Shown: piece after piece, positions 1-10,277 of the stretch
Numbering within the stretch: position 1 is the stretch's first letter
Layout of the letters: every line of letters starts with the position of its first letter
Program-made: the position numbers and the translations under genes
The notes under the pieces: generated by a model
Databases searched by the model: none
What the model saw: the letters and a program-made list of their open reading frames with translations, nothing else
Told to the model about the DNA's origin: nothing
Assembly: GCA_905221605.1 (NCBI GenBank)
Contig: CAJNDS010000136.1
Location: 124,001-188,000, forward strand
Source of the DNA: Symbiodinium natans
Taxonomy: Eukaryota; Sar; Dinophyceae; Suessiales; Symbiodiniaceae
Length of the DNA: 64,000 bases
Direction of reading: 5' to 3'

Positions 1-1750
1 ACTTGCCTGTGTAGTGCATGGTGGTTAGACCAGCCCGTCGGGAGCAATCTCTCTGATGCAAGAGTTCAACCCACGCAAACGCTTGCCACGAAGATTGTTG
101 ACTTCATGTTGGAATTGTATCCTCAGGACAAAGCGGATCCTGAGAAAGCTGCAATGGTAAATCAAATTCAGTTGCTTCAACAGCAGCTGGCCCGATTTGA
201 AAGTGTCACACCTACAATTACAAAGTCGGAAAACAATGAGGCATATTGAACAAGACTCCGACTTCGGGGTCAAATGATGGTGGCAGTGACATATATACGA
301 CGAGTGTTTCTTTGCATACATTCTGCCTAAATTCAAGAAAGATTGGAAAGCGGGCAGACCCATAGTCAGTTTTGCGGCGCGTTCAGCCCGTCAATTTTTG
401 GTTGTCATGGCACGCGTCACTGAGAGGCTTGTTGCTCAGGTTTGTCCGCGTACGAGATCGTACAACGACGCAATCATGTTATGGCAAGATAGCTGTTGAT
501 GGGTTGTGCATGGATTTGACCATGCACCACCAAGATTTGTCCGGATTCTTTGTCAGTATGCCTCTTGAACGGTTCATGATCACGTTCCGTATTCTGCGGT
601 GCCGTTTTTATGATGTTGCTGATGAGGATCTCGATGAGGCCCTGAAAGGAGTTGTCGTCACTGTGGATCTTGTGGACAATCTTTCAGTTATGAAGACGAT
701 TCGTGGACGCCGTTGCTTGCTCCATGACAAACGAACGGCAGTCCCGATGGATCTATTTCTGGAAGCTGGATGTCTCGTCGGATAGATTCTTGTTAAAGTG
801 TCGTTCAAGTTTTCGCTTTTCGTGTTCGAAGGACAGGCTATTCAACAGTTGCGAGGTGCGCCTGTGTACTGCATGGTGGTCAGACCAGCCCGTCGGGGAG
901 CAATCTCTCTGATGCAAGAGTTCAAGCCACGCAAACGCTTGCCACGAAGATTGTTGACTTCATGTTGGGATTGTATCCTCAGGACGAAGCGGATCCTGAG
1001 AAAGCTGCAATGGTGAATCAAATTCAGTTGCTTCAACAGCAGCTGGCCCGATTTGAAAGTGTCACACCTACAATTACAAAGTCGGAAAACAATGAGGCTG
1101 GCATATCGAACAAGACTCCGACTTCGGGGTCAAATGATGGTGGCAGTGACATATATACGACGAGTGTTTCTTGGGCACACATTCTGCCTAAATTCAAGAA
1201 AGATTGGAAAGCGGGCAGACCCATAGTCAGTTTCGCGGCGCGTCCAGCCCGTCAATTTTTGGTTGTCATGGCACGCGTCACTGAGATGCTTGTTGCTCAG
1301 GTTTGTGCGCGTACGAGATCGTACAACGACGCAATCATGTTATGGCAAGATCTTCACCAGCTGTTCGAGAAACAACATTCAGCTGTTGATGGGTTGCGCG
1401 TGGATTTGACCATGCGCAACCAAGATTTGTCCGGGTTCTTTGTCAGTATTCCTCTTGAACGGTTCATGATCACGTTCCGTATTCTGCGGTGCCGTTTTTA
1501 TGATGTTGCTGATGAAGATCTCGATGAGGCCCTGAAAGGAGTTGTCGTCACTGTGGATCTTGTGGACAATCTTTCAGTTATGAAGACGATTCGTGGACGC
1601 CGTTGCTTGCTCCATGACAAACGAACGGCAGTCCCGATGGATCTATTTCTGGAAGCTGGATGTCTCGTCGGATAGGTTCTTGTTAAAGTGTCGTTCAAGT
1701 TTTCGCTTTTCGTGTTCGGAGGACAGGCTATTCAACAGTTGCGAGGTGCG
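1..1750 (+). repeat. Tandem duplication of an ~890 bp retroelement-like unit
   Basis: Two diverged copies lie head to tail. The stretch from about 5 recurs from about 860, and the sequence gcgaggtgcg that starts the second unit at 851 recurs at 1741, so the full unit is about 890 bp. Copy 1 is shorter: it lacks a block of roughly 35-45 bases (present near 1350-1385 in copy 2) and a few bases near 240 and 315, which break its reading frame. Most other differences are point changes. This is a local duplication of repetitive DNA, and copy 1 is clearly decayed. Confidence 0.85.
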
Positions 1751-2332
1751 CCAATGGGAAGTCATTTCTCGCCTGCTGCATGCCACGCAGCGGTCAGTTT
1801 GTATGAACACTTGTATTTCAGCCAATGCCTGCTGAATTCCGTTCGATTGCCAACGGCTTGCCTATTGAGGTTGGATCACCCGAACCTAAGCCGGCGTCGG
1901 CCCCGTCTGCCTTGCCACATTCCGTCCACTGCTCTTGTGGCAAAAAGCCACCCCAAGATCAAGGACGTGCTGTTCTCGTGTCGGCAGGTTTTGCAGCAGT
2001 GGGACCCGCATGTTGATCCCACAACGGCAGGGATTGTGTGTAGGTGTTCTGAGATCTTGCGCCGACACCCACAGTTGACAGTTGTCGAAGGTCACGTGGC
2101 ATCTTCCGCCACGTTATTACACTTGCCGGAATTTCTTGGGCAGGTAGCTCAGTCCAGTTGTGGCAATACGGTGTTCATGTCAGCGAAGGATCATTGGAAG
2201 ACTTTTCATGCGGCTGCACTCCGGCTCTTCCTTGTGCGTCAGAACGTTCAGATGTTATGGTGCCTCGCGCGCCCCGCCAACTCCGCCTACTCCTTTTCTG
2301 ACGTTGATGGAAGGCTATGGACCGTCTGCTAA
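962..2332 (+). pseudogene. Reverse-transcriptase-like ORF with in-frame stop
   Basis: One frame runs from 962 to 2332, interrupted only by a TAG at 1673-1675; the same TAG is present in the upstream copy. Before the stop, DLSGFFVSIP resembles RT motif A, where an aspartate is followed by a GFF-type turn. After the stop, LRGAPMGSHFSP resembles the RT motif B region (G-x-P-x-G-S-x-x-S-P). No convincing YxDD box was found. I read it as a decayed reverse transcriptase of an unassigned retroelement. The sequence from 1750 to 2332 is present in only one copy. Alternatives are a recoded stop or an unrelated repetitive ORF. Confidence 0.4.
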
Positions 2333-2346
2333 TATGATTCAGGCGC

Positions 2347-2982
2347 ATGATGAAGCAATGGCCAATCGTGTCATTGAAAGATTGGCCCTCCCTCGCAGGA
2401 GGGACAGCAGGTCCCGGAGCCCGGTGTTGCGGTCGTGCCCGCCTCTTCCCCCGACGTCGTCCAGCAGTGAGAGATGAGCCGAGCACATCAATTCAGCTTG
2501 TTGTGTCGAATGCCCGTGCTGATTCTTACGTTGTTCCAGAAGGACCAGAGATTCCTCCTCCATCAGACGAGTGGATTTGCATCAAGCCCAGCACCGGATC
2601 GGAACTGTGGGTCAAGTTCGTGGATGCATCGAGGTTGAATGATCGCTTGGTGGCCCCTCTGGGGCCTGTTTGTGTTATTCTGCTGTACATGCGATTTGCT
2701 GCACTACACGTCGGATCCATGACAGTTTTCGTTTTCTTGGCTTTCCGTTTTGAAACCTTTTTGATTTCATGCAGGGGCGTGCAGCACCTTTGGCATACTG
2801 CACGCAACGAAGCTATTGCCAGAGGTGGGAAGGGATCGAGGACACTTGATCCTGTACCTGCAAAAAAGCTGGGCCCTTTAGCCAGCAAGATTAGTGAAAC
2901 AGTTTTATTCTCGCAAGGCAGTTTTATGTTTTTAGGCGATTTAGCCATTGTTGTGCTTCACTGCTGCAATCTGTCAGAGTGA
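2347..2982 (+). CDS. Unrecognised ORF downstream of the RT-like repeat
   Basis: An open frame of about 211 codons follows the RT-like sequence directly. Its middle (codons about 55-100, with PPPSDEW and GSELWVKFVD) has ordinary amino-acid composition, followed by a hydrophobic stretch near codons 100-130. I recognise no domain. It may be the 3' part of the same retroelement or a chance open frame. Confidence 0.25.
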   Translation: MMKQWPIVSLKDWPSLAGGTAGPGARCCGRARLFPRRRPAVRDEPSTSIQLVVSNARADSYVVPEGPEIPPPSDEWICIKPSTGSELWVKFVDASRLNDRLVAPLGPVCVILLYMRFAALHVGSMTVFVFLAFRFETFLISCRGVQHLWHTARNEAIARGGKGSRTLDPVPAKKLGPLASKISETVLFSQGSFMFLGDLAIVVLHCCNLSE

Positions 2983-4883
2983 GCATGGTCATGAGGGCAT
3001 GTGCATTGGACAACCATGCAACTAATTAGCGGCTATATGTCGCCCTCCACAACCAGAAGGCGGGACCGAGTAAAGTCTTTCAAATTGTATTGGTCTCACC
3101 TTGCTGGCTTTGCGTTAAGTTGTCTTGCAACAAGGGCCTCTGCGCTAGCGGTCGCTTCTTTGTAGTCACGACTTCTTCTACGTTCTGGCCTGTACAGTTT
3201 GACTCTCAAAGTAGTTGTCTCTGTCGCAATAGACTGGCCCACTGTGCTGCTGATGTGGTAAAGGGGCGTCCGCTTCAAAAAAAGACCGCGCAATTCCCGT
3301 GCCCAAAGAAGTCCAGGGTGCAGTACTTCGAACGCTCCAGGCCCCACAACACGGGTGCGCACTTGGTGCCTCCATTGTCTAGCAGCCTAACCAGATTGGC
3401 CTTGGAGGGCTCCTCCACAACATTCTGGCACGCTCTTTTCGGACAGCGATTTCGACATTGCCGGCATTTCGCACCCCAAACACCCATGGCCATGCCGCGC
3501 CCCAATTTTTTTGGATTTTGAACCCGCCCGGGGAGGGTGCGCCCCGACGGCCCCCGGCAGCCGGTTGTTGTGCGAGCCCACACAGGCGAGAGCCCGAGTT
3601 CGGTGTGTCCCCCGCCTACTTTTTGAGCACGAGTTCGGCCAGATCGCCCGTCCCTGTCGAATCCGGGTCGAACACAGCCACCGGAATCCATCACGGGCGA
3701 CCGCCCCCCCCGATTTTCAATACAACCCCTGCTAGCGTTGAGCGCCTGTTCCGGAGTAGCGGGAAGCGCAAGCCTAAAAAAACTTTGCCGGGCCGCTGCG
3801 CACTGGACTGTGGGGAGAGTACGATTTTGTGGGTACTTTCCCTAGTTTTGGCGGCGTTCAGTGTCGATTGGGCGCGAGCCTGTGCTATCGTCGACCGGAC
3901 CCGCGGGGTTTAGGATGAGCACGGATTGGGGCCGTGGGCGTGTGGGCGGGACAGACCTTGGTGAGACAAGCGAGACAGCAAGACAAAGCAGTTACGTCCC
4001 GGAGTCCCGTGTGTTTCCCTCGATTTGATGGGGGGCCGGGCTCAATGTCCCGCCTCTTTTGGGTGGCGGGAGGCAAGGAGGGTTTTGCTTGGAGCGGCGG
4101 CATGTTCATGGATTCTTTCCTCGGCGATGCTATTCTTTGTTTTGTAGCAGTAGTCCCGTTAGGCTCGCCGATTTTCGCAGCAAGATTTTGCTTGAGAGGT
4201 TCAGTTTTTTTGTTTTTTTTTGTTGTGTGTGTTTTTTTGGTTCAGGGCACCTTATAGCACCCCTTCGTCCCCGCAGTAGGTTTGATCAGCTGCCCTGCGA
4301 GTCGAGCCGAGCCTGAAAACGAAAACCGACAAGCACGCAGGGCACTTGGCATGCCGTCCTGTTGACATTCAGAGCACGCAGCATGCGCCTGCCGAAGCCG
4401 GCCGAGGGGTTCGGGGCTTCAGGGGTTACTGGGTGGGAGACAGTCGGGACTGAGGGTTCTGGGGGCTCTGAAGCTCGAGTTGTTGCGCCTTCTCTGAAAA
4501 TGTGCTGAAGCTTACTTGGCGGACCCGGCTTTGCACAGCTCGGCTCAACCTGCGGGCCCAGGCACCTTGCCTCTAAACCTCCCCTTGAAGAAAAGCATCT
4601 TAACTACTGGCAGTTGTTTCCCTGTCAGTTTCCGCAAATCGTGGCGTTTTGTTTCATGGCGTTCGCAGCGTGCGTGGTCATTTGGCACACTTAGCCCATT
4701 TTTGAGTCAAAGGGCTACTCATTCGGCTCAGCACAAGATATCCACAGGTCGCTAGACTGGACTAGACGGGAAGGCCTTCCGAGTCTGCGACTCTTTCCCA
4801 GGATGCTCTAAACCCTTGGTACCCCAATGCCCTAAACCATCTAAACCGTTTAGAGTTTTGGCTGAGAGTAACTTTCGCGCGCT
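2983..4883. other. Stretch with no supported gene
   Basis: Only short overlapping open frames on both strands are present and none has recognisable motifs. There is a T-rich run at 4205-4240. The TTTAGGG arrays that dominate the rest of the window are absent here. Confidence 0.6.
4845..4871 (+). other. Possible relic of the dinoflagellate spliced leader
   Basis: The sequence upstream of the kinase-like gene reads CCGT, six bases, then TTTTGGCT and GAGAG. It resembles the conserved dinoflagellate spliced leader (CCGTAGCCATTTTGGCTCAAG) with mismatches. Relic leaders ahead of intronless genes are known signs of retroposed mRNA. The match is short and imperfect. Confidence 0.25.
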
Positions 4884-6074
4884 ATGGTTTGGAACCGCAT
4901 TGCGCTTGTCAGTCTGCTGCTTGTCGTGCCTGCCGCCGGCCAGTGCGACGAAGGCACCTGCCAAAGCCTCCAGCCATATTTCAATTGTCAAGTAAACTTC
5001 AGCGAAGGGGCTGCCGGTGCGGGGAACATGATGGCATTCGCAGTTTGCACAGACATTGGCGACGTTGTCGTGCGGGTCGGATTTGTTGGCGACAGCCACT
5101 CGGAGCAGTATGTCGACGCTTTGCAGTTGTTGAGGCCATACCTAAGGGAGAACGGTATCATCAATCTGCCAGAGGATCACCTCGATCACTTGCCTACTGA
5201 AGAAAGGTTTGTGGAAACAGTGTTCCTGTCAGGGTTGTTGTCGGTATTGCGATCGCGGCCAATCAGACCGATCCACCTCAAGCGGGAAGTCCAAAGCGAA
5301 CTCTTGTGGCGTGAAAATCTCAGGCGATCAGTCGGATGGGTGTTTGACATAGCGGGACCTGCAGCATCATGCATGTATTGCTTCAACGACACGGCAGTGG
5401 TAAGTTACCTTCCTTTATGCATCCGCCAACCGGGCGATGCACCAGGACTGTGCCACCCTGCCAAAAAAGCGCGGCTTCGCTTTACGCTGGAAGTGGAGGT
5501 CATGAATCGAGCAAGGCCTGTAGGCCCGTCGATCCCGCAAATGACCATCTCGCAGTTGCTGGTTCTTCTGACTGGCTACACCATGGACCTGCAAAAGATG
5601 ACCTACCTTGGGTTTTTGCACGACAACCATCTCGGGAACCTTCTGCTGGTCGGAACGGGTCAGACTCAGAGTCAGATGGCCTGGCATGACTTTGGTGCTC
5701 GAAGCTACTTCCACGAGGCCACGCAAGAACAACTCGAAAGCTTCAGAAAGCTCTTCGATATGTCCTACGACACTGTGATTGAGCATCTCAAGAATCACCG
5801 CGGCACCGTAGGCCTCATTGCCGAGTTGGGCCAAATAAAGTCGGAGTGGAGCTTGGAAGGGATTGTCAGTGTGCGTGGCGTATCCGACGCACTGGCCACG
5901 CTCGCAGAGAGGTTGCAGCAGGTGATCATGCAATGGGCCGAAGGCAGCATCGACATCCGGCGTAAGGTGCTGCGAGCATGGAGCCGAGCATTGACACCAA
6001 CAAGCGCTGAGGAACTTCGTGATTTTCTGGAGCGAGGTGGGCCTCACCCGGCTCGTTATCATTCACCTTTATAA
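4884..6074 (+). CDS. Secreted or ER-lumen kinase-like protein, intronless
   Basis: A 396-codon single-exon gene. The N-terminus has a signal-peptide pattern (hydrophobic run LVSLLLVVPAAG at residues about 8-19), followed by a cysteine-containing segment. A kinase-fold active site is visible: HDNHLGNLLLV near residue 245 matches the catalytic loop H-x-D-x-x-x-x-N of aminoglycoside-kinase or ABC1-like kinases, and WHDFG near residue 268 matches the metal-binding DFG. The catalytic Asp, Asn and DFG Asp are all present. I could not place the ATP-binding lysine with confidence. The family is known to transfer phosphate to proteins or small molecules; the substrate here is unknown. The ATG at 4884 is chosen because the signal peptide follows it. 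Lack of introns, unlike the neighbours downstream, suggests retroposition of a cDNA. Confidence 0.6.
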   Translation: MVWNRIALVSLLLVVPAAGQCDEGTCQSLQPYFNCQVNFSEGAAGAGNMMAFAVCTDIGDVVVRVGFVGDSHSEQYVDALQLLRPYLRENGIINLPEDHLDHLPTEERFVETVFLSGLLSVLRSRPIRPIHLKREVQSELLWRENLRRSVGWVFDIAGPAASCMYCFNDTAVVSYLPLCIRQPGDAPGLCHPAKKARLRFTLEVEVMNRARPVGPSIPQMTISQLLVLLTGYTMDLQKMTYLGFLHDNHLGNLLLVGTGQTQSQMAWHDFGARSYFHEATQEQLESFRKLFDMSYDTVIEHLKNHRGTVGLIAELGQIKSEWSLEGIVSVRGVSDALATLAERLQQVIMQWAEGSIDIRRKVLRAWSRALTPTSAEELRDFLERGGPHPARYHSPL

Positions 6075-6677
6075 ATGTGTATTTGTACGGCATATTGCGG
6101 CATGTCATTCTGCGGGGCTCTGCACTGTCTGGGTGCGGGAGCTAGACAGCAAGGAAAGTACTGCGTGTGAGAGCAAATGTCGGGCACGGAATCTTCGTGT
6201 GGGTTGCGCACTTGGTGCTGCCTCCCTCCCCCCCCCCGCGACTGCCGAGATATTCCTCCTGCAGCTAGCGCACAAGGCCTGGTGCAAGCACTAGGGTGGC
6301 GTAGCTGACTGACCCGTGTGCTGGCACAGCTCCTCCTTCGCCAAAGCTAGTCTGCCAAGGTGGCCGCTGGCGCCTCTTAGGCTGCCGCGGCGTTGGTCGA
6401 GTGGTCTCGGCCCGAGCCCCAAATTCCTTAAGCGTTGCGGTTGCGCTGCCTCAGCGACGCCTGTGTGCCCAGGACGCCCAGGCTTTTGTTCCGTGAGCTC
6501 TCTGCGGCATCTAGTTTCGCTTAGAGTATAGCGTCGCCCACGTCTTGCAACACGGTTTCAGAGGGGTTGGCGTGAGCAAAACGGCAGTTTGCATTCAGAG
6601 GGTGAACGTTTGCAGCCTTTAACTGTTCTCACTTTACGCCACGGGTCATCGCAACAGGATGTCCCGTCTGCCGCGCA
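6075..6677. other. Intergenic, nothing recognised
   Basis: GC-rich spacer with short chance ORFs and one C run near 6230. No gene, RNA or tandem repeat is supported. Confidence 0.5.
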
Positions 6678-7690
6678 GTGCAACCCCGGAGCGCCCCCGC
6701 CCCCCCTCCGCCCAGTGTGCGCCGCCAAGGGCTGCCCTGGATGACACAAATGCGCGACGCGAACTCCTGGGGAGCGCCTGGCGGTCCAGTGTCTCCGCTA
6801 TCGATTTCGTCTTGCTCGTTGCCGTCGCTACCCGCCTCCCCGCGCGGTGATCTCACGCCGATAGCGGCGCAGGAAGCACCTGATAGTCTTTGCTGTGTGT
6901 GCCTCGAAGCCTTGCGTCCGCCTGGTGGCGGCGCGAATGCAGCCACTCCTTTTCCGACTTGTGCCCGTCACCACATGCACGTCAGCTGCCTCGCCCAGTT
7001 CCGAGTCCAAGCTACCGGACCCTCGGAACTGTTGTGCCCTTTGTGCCGACACAGCCGCTGCTGGAAAGGGCGTGGATCCAGGTCGCTCGCGAGGCAATCG
7101 GTCCTGAGGGTCGGGTCGTGCCGCAGCAGTGGCTGTCGCGCACCACAGCGGCGCACGTCCGGGCCGACGACCGTCGCCGCTTCGACTTCGTTGTGTACGG
7201 GGCAACGACCAATGGCGAGGCCTTGTGCTGCGACGCCACGCTCGTCTCCCCTCTCACTCGGACTGGTCGGCCCGTCCCCGGGGCCGACGCTCGGGCGGGG
7301 GTCGCGCTTGTTACTACGGCACGCAGGCGCAAGGTCGCACGGTACCCGGAGCTGACGCGAGGGGGGCCTCAGCGGCTGGTTGTCCTCGCTGCTGAAGTAG
7401 GGGGCCGATGGAGCGACGAGTGCTAACAGTTCCTCCGCGCCCTGCTCCGGCTCTGCGTCCAGCGCGCCCCGCCACCCTTGCGCGCCTGAGCCGCCCAGGG
7501 CTGGGCGCGCCGCTGGTGGAGTGTGTTGTCGGTTGCCCTGCAGCGAGCAGTCGCCAGCTCCGCGCTTGGCGTGTGGACAATGCCGCTGCTGCCTGGCGCG
7601 CCAGACACGCTCCCATTGAGCAACGTGCTCGACCTGGCGAGTGCGAGCGCCCCCAGTCGGCTGCCGCTTCGCTAGCACTCTGTAGGAGTC
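6678..7690 (+). pseudogene. Degenerate retroelement C-terminal region with RING-like zinc finger
   Basis: The first part (frame of 6678, to about 7060) holds CCVCLEAL, then CARHHMHVSC and CPLCRH, giving a RING-H2-like C/H pattern. Homologous sequence continues in the frame of 6890 with ERAWIQVAREAIGPEG, DDRRRFDFVVYGAT and ALCCDATLVSPLTR, then YPEL and LVVLAAEVGGRW. Past an in-frame TAA at 7424 it continues as FLRALLRL and WARRWWSVLSVALQRAV, with a further TGA inside. This string of motifs is one I recall from repeat-derived, RT-linked proteins common in dinoflagellate gene models (inference from memory). One frameshift and two stops make it a decayed copy. Confidence 0.55.
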
Positions 7691-8340
7691 TAGGTAGCTG
7701 ACGTCGTAGGGACTCGGGACGCTTTCGGCGGACGCAAAAGGGCGCGGAGGCAAAAAAAACAAAATCTAACTTGGCACTTCGCTTTAGGCGCATCTCACGT
7801 CGCAACTCCGTTCGAATCTCCCTGGACAATCTGCAACCGTTCCGCCTTGTCACGGCAACCGCGACGAAGTTTCATCAAATCTTGCAATTTCGGTTTCTGC
7901 CAAGGCTTGGGTTCACTAACAACTGTCCGGCGTTCCACATCCTGAGCGCAAGTCACGACACATGACTCGATGTCAGCAAAACATGTTGGTGTCTCTCTGG
8001 CCAAGCTGTTCGTCAGAGATTTTTGATAACGAACAATGTGATCAGGACTCCAATCGTACTGCACACGATGGTGGTTTTACCGTCGCTTGCTTCGACGGAA
8101 ATTCAATCTGTGAAATTTTGCTGCCACCAACCTGTGATCGGAACCCAAATCTAAATCGTCTGATGCTTCAGCATGTCGAGCAAACATGTTCCGCGTGTAA
8201 AGAATGTAGTCAATGCGACGTTTGATCTGCAAAATGTCCACGAATTGTCAGGTTCCGAATCACCATTTGCAACGTGCAAGTGATACATGTGCAATGTCTG
8301 TACGGCCGTGGGAGCGCAACGCGCATATGCCAGCTCCCTC
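7691..8340. other. Spacer between retroelement fragments
   Basis: No protein motif recognised. An A-rich tract follows a gcgcggaggc-type sequence at 7740-7768; a similar gcgcggag plus A-tract recurs near 8561-8580. This may be another decayed segment of the same repeat class. Confidence 0.35.
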
Positions 8341-8478
8341 CTTGAGCATCCTTGAGCTGCCGCTGGCCGGGGAGTGCTGCGTGGACGGCGCAACGCCAGA
8401 CCTCCACGAAGTCCTGGCCGACGCGCGCTGGCTGGCGCCCCCGCAACCCAGCCGCTTGCCGCGGCCCCAGCGCTAGGC
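8340..8478 (+). pseudogene. Retroelement C-terminal fragment (second subfamily)
   Basis: The reading frame gives LELPLAGECCVDG and then LHEVLADARWLAPP before a stop. This resembles the extreme C-terminus of the same class of RT-linked dinoflagellate repeat proteins as the next entry. It lies upstream of sequence that would normally precede it, so these are two separate truncated copies. Confidence 0.4.
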
Positions 8479-8599
8479 AGCCCCGGGCGAGCGCCTCTTG
8501 TAGGGCCGTAGGATGTTTTAGCTGGCCCCGACCGTCTGACCGTCGTCTGCAGTTGCAAAAAGGCGCGGAGAAAAAAACCAAAGGCTCCTTGCTGGACAG

Positions 8600-9480
8600 A
8601 GGACAGGATTGGGGCTGCATCAGGCTGCCACGCACAGGCACTGCAACGATGTTGCGCTTGCTCCGCGATGTGGATGCGCTGGACGCGCCCGGCAGGCGGA
8701 ACAGTCGGCGCAGTGGCTGCGGCTGCAGGGCTTTGACGTGCCCACGTGGGCCGCCTTGCTGAGCGGGACGTCGCCGTCGACAGATCAAGAGGCCGATGGG
8801 GGGACCACGCGAGGACGGAGGGGCTGGCGGCGCCGCAGCGGACGCGCGCACGTTCGAGAATTTTTTTTTCTGGGCGTTGCTGCTGTCCCGGGCCGCCCGA
8901 CCGGACAAGACTTCACGAGTTCCGCGGGTTGATGCAGCGCCGGCAGCGATTGCCGCCCCGGCTGCTTCCTAAGCGATGATGTTGCTGCGGGGGCATGCTT
9001 GACCCATGTGGCGATCACACTCGGCATGCGCTCAGGTTGAGGTGCTGGCGCACCGTGCAGGGCCGCTGGAATGCCGCGAAGCCGGGGCGCGACTGGCTAC
9101 CAGCGTGGCGCTGCGGGATCTCAACCTGGACCTCCCCGCCTCGGATGGCCGCCGGACTGAAGTGGTTGCCAACGGCCTGCCGCTTTGGCGAGGGGTCCCG
9201 ATTGCCATCGACACAAAAAAAACGCAATCAGGCGCAGCGGTCAGGTGCGCGCAGGCTGTGACAGGACGCCGGGGCTTGCGCAACAAGCAGAGGAGCGCAA
9301 ACGCCGCACCTACTCCGAGCTGCGCCGCTGGATCACCGGCGCGGGCGGTGCCGCCTCGTGGTTTTCGGGCTGGAGGTCGGAGGGCGTGGCGGGGCTGCTC
9401 TTGGTTTGTTCCGACAGCCGGCGCGGGCCCGCGGCGCGGCACGGGCACCGTGGAGTGCGGGAAGTGGCCGCTGGATGGCC
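8600..9480 (+). pseudogene. Degenerate retroelement ORF, several frame breaks
   Basis: Pieces of one protein appear in different frames: QAEQSAQWLRLQGFDVPTWA and LLSGT near 8690-8770, AHVREFFF near 8850, then CREAGARLATSVALRDLNLD and EVVANGLPLWRG near 9080-9195, then QAEERKRRTYSELRR near 9280-9330. The order matches, from memory, RT-linked repeat proteins common in dinoflagellates (VALRDLNLDxPxSDxRRIEVVANGLPLW). The frame changes at least three times, near A/T tracts at 8863 and 9212. Confidence 0.5.
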
Positions 9481-9805
9481 ATGGACATGGGCAGCAAAGG
9501 CGGGGATGCCTTTAGAACTTCGACGCTTGTTGGCCCACCACATTCACGACGGTGCTAGCACCGAAACATACAGCCGAGATGTTCTCGCACCGGCAGCTCG
9601 AGAATTGGAAGAGATCCTCACAGCTATTCAAAGCGGTGAGCTCCTCCCTGATGCGACATGCTCACAGACCAGGGCCCATGCGACGACGCTGCTCGAGTTG
9701 CCCGCGCAGCCACAGGACGCCGGGGACGGGCAGGAGGTGCCAATCGGAGAACTCCTCGCCCAAGAGCCCGCGGGCGGCCCATTGGACAGCCGGCTTTCTC
9801 GCTGA
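9480..9805 (+). pseudogene. Tyrosine-recombinase-like C-terminal fragment
   Basis: The frame of 9185 gives LELRRLLAHHIHDGASTETY, SRDVLAP and RELEEILTAIQSGELLPDA. Tyrosine recombinases end with an L-G-H-H-like box and a nucleophilic Tyr in T-x-x-Y-S-R-D-type context; here AHHI and TETYSRD fit. Such tails occur in DIRS-type or integrase-bearing elements. The upstream catalytic arginine region was not found, so this is a fragment. Confidence 0.4.
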
Positions 9806-9889
9806 GAAGCACCGATCCTTGGATCATCGGCGGGAAAACGGGCGAGCAAAAAAGAAAAACACATAAATAAATAAATACATTATATAATT

Positions 9890-10043
<154 letters not shown>

Positions 10044-10277
10044 GCTCGGCCATCGCCGTTGTTCAGACGGAGATCCCATGCAGTCATGTCATCTAGCCAC
10101 AGGTAATCTTTGTGACGAGGATTCTTAGCGACAGCTCTCCGACTGATTCGGAAGGCTTCTGACAACACCTGTAAATTTTCGCAGCTCCCGAGCACGCCCT
10201 AGTAGTAACAGTAACTGTAACAGTATGCAGACTTGCTAGTCGGGGGCTACAAGTAGTTCGCCACCTCCATCACGAGC

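Noticed and set aside
5415-6062. Minus-strand 215-codon ORF
   Set aside because: Antisense shadow of the kinase-like gene, which has a signal peptide and active-site motifs.
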